DNA of 5,944 nucleotides from an uncultured Pseudomonadota bacterium (GTDB lineage: Bacteria; Pseudomonadota; Gammaproteobacteria; Burkholderiales; SG8-39): the NCBI GenBank assembly GCA_903864555.1, contig CAIPGJ010000555.1:1-5944 (forward strand), given 5' to 3'. This document shows positions 1-5,663 of the stretch, one piece after another (the stretch's first letter is position 1; every line of letters starts with the position of its first letter). The notes beneath the pieces are model-generated. The model was not told the origin of the DNA, did no database searches, and saw nothing but the letters and a program-made list of their open reading frames with translations. The translations under genes and the position numbers were made by a program.

Positions 1-154
1 GGGACAGACAAGGGGGCGCAGCCCACTGGTTCAGTGCTTCCCTAGAGTCGTTCGCATGCACCGATGCCCTGATGCCAGGGCCGGATGTTTCGGGCGCCGA
101 AGCCCAGGTTCAGGACTTTCCCGTATCACTCATTCCGACCCTCGGGAGAATGCA
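1..154. other. Left-edge non-coding stretch upstream of the BON pseudogene
   Basis: No gene could be supported here. The frames open from the left edge have mixed third-position composition, unlike the strongly GC3-biased genes elsewhere in the window, and no family was recognised in them. A small perfect hairpin (6-bp stem at 66-71 and 76-81, loop ATGC) is present, but it has no T-run and is too short to call a terminator. A Shine-Dalgarno-like GGGAG at 144-148 belongs to the start codon at 155. No convincing -35/-10 pair was seen. Confidence 0.4.
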
Positions 155-473
155 ATGAAGAAAACATCGAAGGTCTATCTGGCTTGTCTGGTGCGCGCCG
201 CGCTGGCCTTGCCGCTGGCTGCCACAGCCGCCCCCGCAGAACAGGACCAGACAACGCCGCCGAAGCCGACAAGGCGGCCACGCTCGCCCGTGCGGTGGAC
301 GGCGTGAAGTCGGTGCACAATGAACTGCCCGTGCGCAACGCAGCCAGCAACACCAGCGGCGCTCGCTCCTAGCGGGGGCTTCCTCGGCCAGTCCGTCGGG
401 GTCGTCATCGTCCTCATCTTCGGCTTCGGGATCAGGCTCCAGCTCCAGCTCCGGCAGCGGCAGCAGCAAGTAA
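155..473 (+). pseudogene. Frameshifted exported BON-domain (OsmY-like) protein
   Basis: The gene starts at an ATG six bases after GGGAG. It encodes a Sec-type signal peptide (MKKTSK, a hydrophobic stretch, then a likely cut after ATA near residue 25) but ends after 50 codons at 305-307. From about 253 the next frame carries a typical second half of a BON domain (AEADKAATLARAVDG, then VKSVHNELPVR) and stops at 370-372. The third frame then carries a Ser/Gly-rich tail from about 372 to the TAA at 471-473. BON domains are about 60-70 residues and are found in periplasmic stress or envelope proteins; here the first half is not visible, so an internal deletion is also likely. Both frame changes have the sense of one missing base; the first could lie in the C-run at 231-235. 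Arg14 inside the hydrophobic core is also unusual. The pieces lie in order on one strand with one ribosome site and one terminator, so a single broken gene is the best reading. Sequencing error is the alternative. Confidence 0.62.
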
Positions 474-494
474 GCCACCGCAAGCTGCGTCAGG

Positions 495-522
495 AATGGC
501 CCCTTTCGAGGGGCCATTTTTC
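495..522 (+). terminator. Intrinsic terminator after the BON pseudogene
   Basis: A perfect 9-bp stem (496-504 with 509-517, extendable by one A-T pair) closes a TTCG tetraloop and runs into five T residues (517-521). The loop is of the very stable UUCG class. It lies 22 bases after the last stop codon of the broken gene, so it is the transcription end for that unit. Its intact state suggests that the gene decay is recent or that the terminator still insulates what follows. Confidence 0.9.
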
Positions 523-584
523 TGCCGGGTGGGGTCACGGCATGCGCGCGATGCAGCCTGCAGCCACCGCCCCCGGTCTTTCAT

Positions 585-637
585 GCCGGAACAGCTCCGG
601 CTTCCGGTAGACTTCCTGCTCCGGCGACAGTGGTCGC
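585..637. other. Two small hairpins upstream of the membrane protein gene
   Basis: Two perfect inverted repeats stand in the leader region before the GTG at 662: a 6-bp stem at 585-590 with 596-601 (loop ACAGC) and a 5-bp stem at 624-628 with 633-637 (loop AGTG). Neither has a T-run. They could structure a 5' leader, but short GC-rich palindromes are expected by chance in DNA of this composition. No promoter was recognised in 523-661. Confidence 0.25.
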
Positions 638-661
638 TACAGGTTTTCGGGAGATTGCACC

Positions 662-850
662 GTGGTCAAGTGGGGACTTATCACTTTCGGCGCCGGGATG
701 CTGCTCATCATCATCGAGATCATGATGGCACGCAAAAAGAAGGGCGGCATGACCGCCACCGACAAGAAAAGCGTCATCGGCCTGTTCTGGGTCATCCTGG
801 TCGCTACCGGGCTGGTCATGTTCCTGGTGATGGCCCTGGACTCGGTCTGA
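662..850 (+). CDS. Small two-helix membrane protein of unknown function
   Basis: I do not recognise this 62-residue protein. It has two clear hydrophobic helices, at about residues 4-23 (rich in Ile, Leu and Met) and 38-60. A strongly basic linker joins them (RKKK at 24-27, then a DKK at about 35-37). By the positive-inside rule the linker should be cytoplasmic and both ends outside. The start is GTG, placed eight bases after GGGAG (649-653), which supports it over the internal ATG at 698. The gene follows a strong terminator and precedes the oxidoreductase gene on the same strand by about 130 bases, so it could be a separate unit or the first gene of that operon. Third positions are strongly G/C, which supports real coding. 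Function is unknown. Confidence 0.7.
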   Translation: MVKWGLITFGAGMLLIIIEIMMARKKKGGMTATDKKSVIGLFWVILVATGLVMFLVMALDSV

Positions 851-884
851 TCCGCAATCCATTCAAGGCCGCTTGTTTGCACCC

Positions 885-926
885 ATGCGCCTGAGCGTCC
901 TCGACCAGTCGCCGATACCCTCCGGA
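885..926 (+). repeat. Diverged upstream copy of the first 14 codons of the LLM oxidoreductase gene
   Basis: This 42-base stretch matches 983-1024, the true start of the downstream oxidoreductase gene, at 38 of 42 positions with no gaps and an offset of 98 bases. Translated, it gives MRLSVLDQSPIPSG against MRLSILDQSPILSG in the real gene. After codon 14 the two sequences diverge completely. The short frame opened here stays open for 35 codons and stops at 990-992, just inside the real gene start, but it has no good ribosome site, so translation is doubtful. It is best read as the 5' remnant of a second, related oxidoreductase gene or as a partial duplication. Confidence 0.8.
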
Positions 927-936
927 CCGAGGGACC

Positions 937-961
937 GCACGGCCGCAACACCCGGCCGTGC
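937..961 (+). other. GC-rich hairpin in the leader of the LLM oxidoreductase gene
   Basis: A perfect 9-bp inverted repeat, GCACGGCCG at 937-945 and CGGCCGTGC at 953-961, encloses a 7-base loop. No T-run follows, so it is not a canonical intrinsic terminator. It ends ten bases before the AGGTGA ribosome site (971-976) of the downstream gene, close enough to influence initiation or mRNA stability. It may equally be residue from the rearrangement that left the duplicated gene start just before it. Confidence 0.5.
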
Positions 962-982
962 TGTTCGGGCAGGTGACTCTCC

Positions 983-1990
983 ATGCGCCTGAGCATACTC
1001 GACCAGTCGCCGATACTCTCCGGCTGTAGCCCCGCCCAGGCCATCGCCGAGAGCATCGAGCTGGCGAAGCTGGCGGACCGCCTCGGTTATCACCGCTACT
1101 GGCTGGCCGAGCATCACAACTCCAGCACGCTGGCCGATCCCTGCCCGGAGATCCTGGCCGCGCGCATCGGCGCGGAGACCACGCGCATCCACATCGGCAC
1201 CGGTGGCGTGTTGCTGCCCTACTACCCGCCGCTCAAGGTGGCCGAGGTGTTCCGCATGCTCGAGGCCATGTACCCAGGACGGGTGGACCTGGGCATAGGA
1301 CGCGCGCCCGGCACCGGTCCACGCGCCGCGCAGGCCATGGCCGGCGGCGCCTACCCCACCGCCGAGAACTTTCCCGAACAGGTGGCCGACCTGGTGGGCT
1401 TTCTCGACCGCAGCCTGCCTCCCGGCCATCCTTATGCGAAAGTGCGTGCCCAGCCCACCGGCGACACCTCGCCGGAAATCTGGCTGCTCGGCTCATCGGA
1501 TTACTCCGCAGCGCTGGCGGCGCAGCAAGGCCTGCGCTTTGCCTTTGCCGATTTCATCGCGCCGGGGACGGGCGACGGCGTGACACGCGCCTATCGCCGC
1601 CAGTTCCGCCCCTCGGCGCGCGAAGCAAAGCCGGTGGTCTCGGTGGGCGTGGCCGTCATCTGCGCGGAGACCGAAGCGCTGGCAGAGCGTTACGCCAAGG
1701 TGGCCGATCTGCGCCGGCTGCGCCGCGCGCAAGGTGCCGAAGGCCCGGTGCCGACGCTGGCCGAGGCCGAGGCCTACGATTATTCGCCGCCCGAATATGC
1801 CTACGTGATGGAACAGCGCGCGCGGCTCGCCTGGGGCACACCCGAACAGGTGAAGGCGAAGTTGCTCGCCCTGCGTGAGCGCTTCGAGGCGGATGAATTG
1901 ATCGTGCTCACCATCACCGGCGATGCCGCCAGCCGGCGCCGCTCCTACGAGCTGCTGGCCCAGGCCTTCGAGCTGGACCAGGCGGCATGA
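983..1990 (+). CDS. LLM-class flavin-dependent oxidoreductase, MsnO8/YhbW type
   Basis: This 335-residue cytoplasmic protein belongs to the bacterial luciferase-like (LLM) flavoprotein superfamily, which uses reduced FMN (or F420 in actinobacteria) with oxygen to oxidise small organic molecules. Recognisable blocks in order are the N-terminal LSILDQSPI, RYWLAEHH at 38-45, GTGGVLLPYY at 72-81 with LKVAE at 84-88, PGRVDLGIGRAPG at 98-110, and WLLGSSDYSA at 167-176. These are the hallmark of the MsnO8-type subfamily that includes E. coli YhbW, and the length is normal. The ATG lies six bases after AGGTGA (971-976). Leu12 stands where the family, as I recall it, usually has Pro. The stop codon overlaps the next start (ATGA), so it is translationally coupled to the hydrolase gene. 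Subfamily is fairly sure; the substrate is unknown. Confidence 0.93.
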   Translation: MRLSILDQSPILSGCSPAQAIAESIELAKLADRLGYHRYWLAEHHNSSTLADPCPEILAARIGAETTRIHIGTGGVLLPYYPPLKVAEVFRMLEAMYPGRVDLGIGRAPGTGPRAAQAMAGGAYPTAENFPEQVADLVGFLDRSLPPGHPYAKVRAQPTGDTSPEIWLLGSSDYSAALAAQQGLRFAFADFIAPGTGDGVTRAYRRQFRPSAREAKPVVSVGVAVICAETEALAERYAKVADLRRLRRAQGAEGPVPTLAEAEAYDYSPPEYAYVMEQRARLAWGTPEQVKAKLLALRERFEADELIVLTITGDAASRRRSYELLAQAFELDQAA

Positions 1991-2796
1991 GGCGGATGGC
2001 AGGCTGGCGGTGGCCGCTTGCGCTGCTGTGCCTGCTTTTCTGCAGTGGCCTCACCGGTGCCTGGGCCCAGGAGCGCGTCGTCGATGTCGCCACGCGTGGT
2101 GTGAAGCAGCGCTTCCTGCTCAATGAGGTGAAGGACGCGCGCGCGGTGGTCGTGCTGTTCACCGGCGGGGATGGCGGCTTGCGCATCGGCGACGATGGCA
2201 GCCTGGGCCAGGGCCGCGGCAATTTCCTGGTGCGCTCGCGCCAGCTGTTTGCCGACCAGGGTTACAGCGTGGCAGTGATCGATGCGCCGTCGGACCGCCA
2301 GCAGCGCCCTTTCCTCGCCGGCTTTCGCCAGACCGCCGAGCACACCGACGACGTGCGCCAGGTCATGCAATGGCTGCGCCAGAACCTCAAGCAGCCGGTA
2401 TGGCTGATCGGCACCAGTCGCGGCACCCAATCGGTGGCCGCCATCGCCGTGCGCCTGGCCGGTACACTCGACAGCCCCGATGGCATCGTGCTCACCTCCA
2501 GCATCCTCCAGGGCAATGACGCCAGCCGCCCGCTGCCGGCCATGGCGCTGGAGACACTCAGCGTGCCGGTGCTGGTGGTGCATCATGAGCAGGACGCCTG
2601 CCGCTACTGTCTCTACAGCGACCTGCCCGCCCTCATGGACAAACTCAAGCCGCTGCCGGTCAAGGCTTTGCAGACCTGGCGCGGCGGCCAGGACCGCGGC
2701 GACCCCTGCGAGGCCTTTGCGTATCACGGCTACAACGGCCTGGAGAAGGACGTCATCAGCGGCATCACCCAGTGGATCAGGAACCCGACACCATGA
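1987..2796 (+). CDS. Exported alpha/beta hydrolase
   Basis: The 269-residue product has a Sec signal peptide: a basic start (MRRMAGWRW), a Leu/Cys-rich core and a likely cut after AWA at residue 27. The mature part has an alpha/beta-hydrolase pattern: a strand ending in FTGGDGG (58-64), a nucleophile elbow GTSRG with Ser144, a probable acid at Asp203 in HHEQDAC, and a probable catalytic His247 in YHGYNG. Cys205, Cys208 and Cys241 are in the mature protein, so one disulfide with one free thiol is possible. It should act in the periplasm as an esterase, lipase or peptidase-like enzyme; the substrate is not readable. Both ends overlap neighbouring genes by 4 bases (ATGA), placing it firmly in an operon between two cytoplasmic redox enzymes, an odd mixture of compartments. 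Fold confidence is good, exact activity low. Confidence 0.86.
   Translation: MRRMAGWRWPLALLCLLFCSGLTGAWAQERVVDVATRGVKQRFLLNEVKDARAVVVLFTGGDGGLRIGDDGSLGQGRGNFLVRSRQLFADQGYSVAVIDAPSDRQQRPFLAGFRQTAEHTDDVRQVMQWLRQNLKQPVWLIGTSRGTQSVAAIAVRLAGTLDSPDGIVLTSSILQGNDASRPLPAMALETLSVPVLVVHHEQDACRYCLYSDLPALMDKLKPLPVKALQTWRGGQDRGDPCEAFAYHGYNGLEKDVISGITQWIRNPTP
2779..2783 (+). promoter_or_regulatory. Ribosome binding site that sets the SDR start
   Basis: AGGAA lies nine bases before the ATG at 2793, inside the end of the hydrolase gene. An alternative in-frame GTG at 2772 would add seven residues but has no comparable site before it, so 2793 is preferred. Confidence 0.6.
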
Positions 2797-3545
2797 ATCA
2801 GAACACCACCCCGACTGCATCCCTCCAGGGCAAGGTGGCCGTTGTCACCGGCGCCGGCACCGGCATCGGACGCGCCATTGCGCTGCAGTTCGCCGCACAC
2901 GGCGCCAGCGTGGTGCTCTCCGGCCGCCGCCGCGACAAGCTCGATGGCGTGGCCGCCGACATTGCCGCAGCCGGCGGCAAGGCCAGTGTCGTCACCGCCG
3001 ATGTCACCTCGGAAGACTCGGTGAAGGCGCTGTTCCAGGCCGCCGTGCAGCAGCATGGGCAGGTCGACATCCTGGTCAACAATGCCGGCAATTCCGCGGG
3101 CGGGGACACCGACAAGCTGTCGCTGGCCGACTGGAACCGCGTCATCGGCACCAACCTCACCGGCGTGTTCCTGTGCAGCCGCGAGGCCTTCGGGCTGATG
3201 AAGGCGCGCCGCGCCGGCCGCATCATCAATGTCGGCAGCACCGCGGCCAAGGTGCCGCGCGGACGCTCCGCCCCCTATGCCGCCTCCAAGTTCGGCATGG
3301 ACGGCTTCACCCGCGCCCTCGCCGTCGAGGCGCGCGATTTCGGTGTGGGCGTGAGCGTGGTGCATCCGGGCAACACCATCCCCGGGCTGTGGACCGGCCG
3401 CGAGGAACTGGTGAAGAACGAAGGCCTCATGGATGCCGACAATGTCGCGCGCGTGGTGCTGCTGATGGCCACGCTGCCGCCTGATGTGAACCTCTACGAA
3501 AGCATCGTGCTGCCGCTGACCATGCCCTTCCTGGGGCGTGGCTGA
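2793..3545 (+). CDS. Short-chain dehydrogenase/reductase (SDR), classical type
   Basis: This 250-residue cytoplasmic enzyme has every classical SDR mark: the cofactor loop TGAGTGIG (19-26), basic residues after the second strand (Arg45-Arg47) that favour NADP(H), NNAG at 96-99, Asn121, catalytic Ser149, and YAASK with Tyr162 and Lys166. The Ser-Tyr spacing of 13 is standard, followed by HPG at 191-193. Length is typical. The chosen ATG overlaps the hydrolase stop as ATGA and has AGGAA nine bases upstream. It is the last gene of the oxidoreductase-hydrolase-dehydrogenase set. The family is certain; the substrate (an alcohol or ketone) is unknown. No terminator is visible after it; an AT-rich island follows directly. 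Confidence 0.95.
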   Translation: MNQNTTPTASLQGKVAVVTGAGTGIGRAIALQFAAHGASVVLSGRRRDKLDGVAADIAAAGGKASVVTADVTSEDSVKALFQAAVQQHGQVDILVNNAGNSAGGDTDKLSLADWNRVIGTNLTGVFLCSREAFGLMKARRAGRIINVGSTAAKVPRGRSAPYAASKFGMDGFTRALAVEARDFGVGVSVVHPGNTIPGLWTGREELVKNEGLMDADNVARVVLLMATLPPDVNLYESIVLPLTMPFLGRG

Positions 3546-3607
3546 TCGATATATTATGATCAATTACAGACTATAGAATTTATCAACATTAGCTTTCTGA
3601 TTACATT
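3546..3607 (+). promoter_or_regulatory. AT-rich island, probable promoter region for the lipoprotein gene
   Basis: These 62 bases contain only 15 G or C (24%), against about two thirds in the genes on both sides. TATTAT (3552-3557) and TAGAAT (3574-3579) each match five of six bases of the sigma-70 -10 element, but neither has a good -35 at 16-18 bases. An inverted repeat TGATC, 10 AT-rich bases, GATCA spans 3543-3562, starting on the SDR stop codon, and could be an operator. TGATCAA occurs at 3557-3563 and again at 3609-3615. A promoter is the simplest reading; a scar of inserted DNA is the alternative. Confidence 0.4.
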
Positions 3608-4090
3608 GTGATCAAGTCCATTGCCGCATTCCTGTGCCTGCTGCCGCTGCTGGCAGGCTGTTCGCCCGGCTGCGACATCATCATGGCCGGGGTCTTCGAG
3701 CGCGCCCCGGTGGCGCCTGACCCGGGGCTGCAGAAGACCGCGCTGGATGCCACGCATGGCCTGCTGGCCGGGCGTGCCGGAGTGCGTATCCGCCAGGAAA
3801 CCGACGAACTCGAAGCGCGGCTGGGCCGGGGCTTCGGCTTCCAGTACGCGCTGATGGGCCTGGTGGAACGCAAGGACCTCGCGGCCACGGTGCTGCACCC
3901 GGTGATGAAGCAGGCCGACGGCAGCGTCAGCTCCAGCCAGACGCTGCCCTGGAACACCGGTCTGGACAGCATCACCTGGTGGTTCGAGCGGCGCGAGGAA
4001 CTGTTACCGGGAGAATGGACGCTGCGCATCGACTACCAGGGCCGCCCGCTGTGCGGCAAGACCTTCCAGGTGCGGGTGCCCTACCAGTGA
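3608..4090 (+). CDS. Small lipoprotein with DUF3859-like C-terminal region
   Basis: The 160-residue product begins with a lipoprotein signal peptide: MIKS, a hydrophobic core and the lipobox LLAGC, with the lipidated cysteine at residue 18. It should therefore be anchored in the envelope; Ser19 after the cysteine suggests the outer membrane under the usual +2 rule. The C-terminal half resembles what I remember of DUF3859: HPVM at 97-100, a small gap, a WWF at 124-126, then ELLPGEWTLRIDYQGRPL (131-148) and a final FQV. That domain has no established function. The start is GTG with no visible Shine-Dalgarno, directly after an AT-rich island; no other start keeps the signal peptide intact. Cys22 and Cys149 could pair. 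It is followed 48 bases later by arfB on the same strand. The domain assignment is from memory and moderate; lipoprotein status is strong. Confidence 0.78.
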   Translation: MIKSIAAFLCLLPLLAGCSPGCDIIMAGVFERAPVAPDPGLQKTALDATHGLLAGRAGVRIRQETDELEARLGRGFGFQYALMGLVERKDLAATVLHPVMKQADGSVSSSQTLPWNTGLDSITWWFERREELLPGEWTLRIDYQGRPLCGKTFQVRVPYQ

Positions 4091-4138
4091 CGAACACCAT
4101 CAAGCCAGCCACCATCAACCCGACCCAGCAAGGCAGCC

Positions 4139-4555
4139 ATGAAACCCATTGAACTGCCGCCAGGCTGGATCCAGGAACAGGACGTGGAGATCAGCGCCAT
4201 CCGCGCCCAGGGCGCCGGCGGGCAGAACGTCAACAAGGTGTCCAATGCCGTGCACCTGCGCTTTGACATCGCCGCCTCCTCGCTGCCCGACCCGGTGAAA
4301 GCACGCCTGTTGCACCTGCGTGACCAGCGCATCACCGCCGAGGGCGTGGTGGTGATCAAGTCGCAGCAGTACCGCAGCCTGGAGAAGAACCGCGAAGAAG
4401 CCTTCGCGCGCCTGCGCGAACTGGTGGCCACCGCCGCCCATGTCCCCAAGGCCAGGCGCGCCACCAAACCCACGCGCGCCTCAAAAAAGCGCCGCATCGA
4501 CAGCAAGGTGCATCGCGGCCGCATCAAGGCGCTGCGACGCGGCGGCGAGGACTGA
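4139..4555 (+). CDS. arfB: Alternative ribosome-rescue factor ArfB (YaeJ), peptidyl-tRNA hydrolase
   Basis: ArfB frees ribosomes stalled on mRNAs lacking a stop codon: its basic tail enters the empty mRNA channel and its GGQ loop hydrolyses the peptidyl-tRNA. Here the GGQ is at residues 27-29 within IRAQGAGGQNVNK (21-33), and the following SNAVHLRFD (35-43) also matches E. coli YaeJ closely. The C-terminal tail from about 104 is strongly basic (KARR, PTRASKKRR, then RGRIKALRR), as the ribosome-binding tail requires. At 138 residues it is nearly the same length as the E. coli protein (140). The ATG is five bases after AAGG (4130-4133). It probably shares a transcript with the lipoprotein gene. 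It is too short and lacks the codon-recognition domain of RF1/RF2, so it is not a release factor fragment. Confidence 0.96.
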   Translation: MKPIELPPGWIQEQDVEISAIRAQGAGGQNVNKVSNAVHLRFDIAASSLPDPVKARLLHLRDQRITAEGVVVIKSQQYRSLEKNREEAFARLRELVATAAHVPKARRATKPTRASKKRRIDSKVHRGRIKALRRGGED

Positions 4556-4647
4556 TTCGGGACAGCACGACCGCACGGACCGAAACGGCGCCCCCATCTA
4601 CCGGCAGGGCCGGGCAGGCCTGCAGCGCAAAGCCTGGCGCGAGGCCC
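4556..4647. other. Convergent intergenic gap with dense palindromes
   Basis: The gap between arfB (+) and the Bug gene (-) holds a 5-bp stem with a 3-base loop (4601-4605 with 4609-4613), a perfect 10-bp palindrome GCAGGCCTGC at 4614-4623, and CAGGC/GCCTG pairs flanking 4620-4635. No T-run follows any of them in either direction, so no intrinsic terminator can be called. Convergent transcripts probably end here or rely on Rho. Confidence 0.3.
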
Positions 4648-5610
4648 CTACTCCACCACCTTGATGTTGTTGTCCACGGCCAGCTTCTTCCAGCGGCCGA
4701 TTTCCTCGGTGAGGAACTCGCGGAACTGGGCCGGGGTGTTCCCCACCGGCAGGCTGCCCTGCGCATCCAGGTCGGCCTGCACGGCAGGCAGTTTGGTGAT
4801 GGCAATGAAGGTGGTGGACAGCTTGTCGATGATGGGCTGCGGCGTTTTCGCCGGCGCGAAGAAGCCCAGCCAGTTGTTGCCCGCGTATTTCTCCAGGCCC
4901 GGGTGCTCCAGCACCGCGGGAACGTCGGGCAGCGGCTTGACACGCTTCAGGCTGCGCACCGCGATGGCGCGCAGCTTCCCCTGCTGGATCTGCGGCAGTG
5001 CATTCACCAGCGACACGCTGCTGATGTCCACGCGGCCGGCGACCAGATCGATCATCAGCGGTCCGTTGCCCTTGTAGGGGACGAAGGTGACCTTCGAGCC
5101 GTGCATGGAATGCAGCCAGATGCCGGTGAGGTAACTGATGTCGCCCACGCCGGTGGTGCCGTAGTTGATCTTGCCCGGATTGGCCTTGGCGAAGGTGAGG
5201 TACTCGGCCAGCGAGCGGATCGGTGAACTGGCCGGCATCACCAGCACCGAAATCGATTCATGCATGGTGGTGATGGGAATCAGGTCCTTCAGCGGATCGA
5301 AGTCGACTTTCTGGAAGAAGGCCGGGAACACCGCATAGGAGGAGGAATTCGACAGCAGGGTGTAGCCATCGGGCCGGGCCTTGGCCACGAAACCGGCGCC
5401 CACCGAGGTGCCGGCACCGGGCTTGTAGTCGATCACCACCGGCTGCCCCAGCGATTCGGTGATGTGGTTGGCATACTTGCGGGTGTCGGTATCCACCGGC
5501 CCGCCGGCGGCAAAGGGCACGATGACGGCAATCGGTTTCACGGGATAGGATTGGGCGAGGCTGGCAAGCGGCAACGCAAACAGCAGCCAGGCGATGAATG
5601 AATGACGCAT
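4648..5610 (-). CDS. Bug-family (TctC-like) periplasmic solute-binding protein
   Basis: Bug proteins bind small organic acids, nicotinate-type compounds and similar ligands in the periplasm, and some feed the TctAB tripartite tricarboxylate transporter. This 320-residue protein has a signal peptide with a likely cut after ASLA (residue 19), then YPVKP, VPFAAGGPVD (31-40), PGAGTSVGAG (64-73) with RPDGYTLL (79-86), INYGTTG (148-154), and VPYKG (177-181) with DLVAGRVD (188-195), all in family order and at normal length. The ATG at 5610-5608 is preferred because AGGAGG lies eight bases before it and it starts the signal peptide; an upstream in-frame start would add 25 charged residues in front of it. 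A related gene lies just upstream on the same strand. The ligand cannot be predicted. Confidence 0.94.
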   Translation of the reverse strand: MRHSFIAWLLFALPLASLAQSYPVKPIAVIVPFAAGGPVDTDTRKYANHITESLGQPVVIDYKPGAGTSVGAGFVAKARPDGYTLLSNSSSYAVFPAFFQKVDFDPLKDLIPITTMHESISVLVMPASSPIRSLAEYLTFAKANPGKINYGTTGVGDISYLTGIWLHSMHGSKVTFVPYKGNGPLMIDLVAGRVDISSVSLVNALPQIQQGKLRAIAVRSLKRVKPLPDVPAVLEHPGLEKYAGNNWLGFFAPAKTPQPIIDKLSTTFIAITKLPAVQADLDAQGSLPVGNTPAQFREFLTEEIGRWKKLAVDNNIKVVE

Positions 5611-5618
5611 CAGGCGAT

Positions 5619-5624
5619 CCTCCT
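5619..5624 (-). promoter_or_regulatory. Ribosome binding site that sets the Bug gene start
   Basis: A perfect AGGAGG on the - strand sits eight bases before the ATG at 5610-5608. It decides the start in favour of the 320-residue form with an intact N-terminal signal peptide. Confidence 0.8.
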
Positions 5625-5642
5625 CTGGTTGATCGAAATGCG

Positions 5643-5663
5643 GCAGGCGTGCATAGCGCCTGC
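5643..5663 (-). other. Hairpin between the two Bug genes
   Basis: A perfect 7-bp inverted repeat (5643-5649 with 5657-5663, 7-base loop) lies in the 95-base gap between the tandem Bug genes. On the - strand it is followed by a short ATTTC but no real T-run, so it is at most a weak terminator or an mRNA processing/stability element before the ribosome site. A TATACT on the - strand (5680-5675) resembles a -10 element but has no matching -35. Confidence 0.4.

Noticed and set aside
1..45. Possible C-terminal end of a gene entering from the left edge (14 codons to a TAG at 43-45)
   Set aside because: Too short to recognise, with third-position G/C not clearly raised; a different frame is also open through to 158, so neither can be supported.
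110..538. 142-codon frame on the - strand with an acidic Asp/Glu-rich run
   Set aside because: The acidic run is the reverse of the Ser/Gly-rich tail of the BON pseudogene. It also runs through the intrinsic terminator and has no recognisable family.
2772..2792. GTG start for the SDR seven codons upstream
   Set aside because: No ribosome site precedes it, whereas the ATG at 2793 has AGGAA at good spacing and the ATGA overlap seen at the other operon junction.
1945..2820. 291-codon frame on the - strand
   Set aside because: It is antisense to the hydrolase gene, which has a signal peptide, a nucleophile elbow and operon overlaps. Long antisense frames are common in high-GC DNA.
2480..3484. 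334-codon + frame rich in Arg, Pro and Ala
   Set aside because: It overlaps the hydrolase and SDR genes in another frame and has the Arg/Pro/Ala/Cys-rich composition typical of a shadow frame.
2730..3563. 277-codon frame on the - strand
   Set aside because: It is antisense to the SDR gene, which shows all catalytic motifs; the His/Gly/Ala-rich product resembles no known family.
4095..4118. CACCATCAA repeated twice, 15 bases apart, before arfB
   Set aside because: Only two 9-base units without further structure; insufficient to call a regulatory repeat.
5260..5601. 113-codon + frame rich in Gly, His and Gln
   Set aside because: It lies antisense within the Bug gene and shows shadow-frame composition with no recognisable domain.
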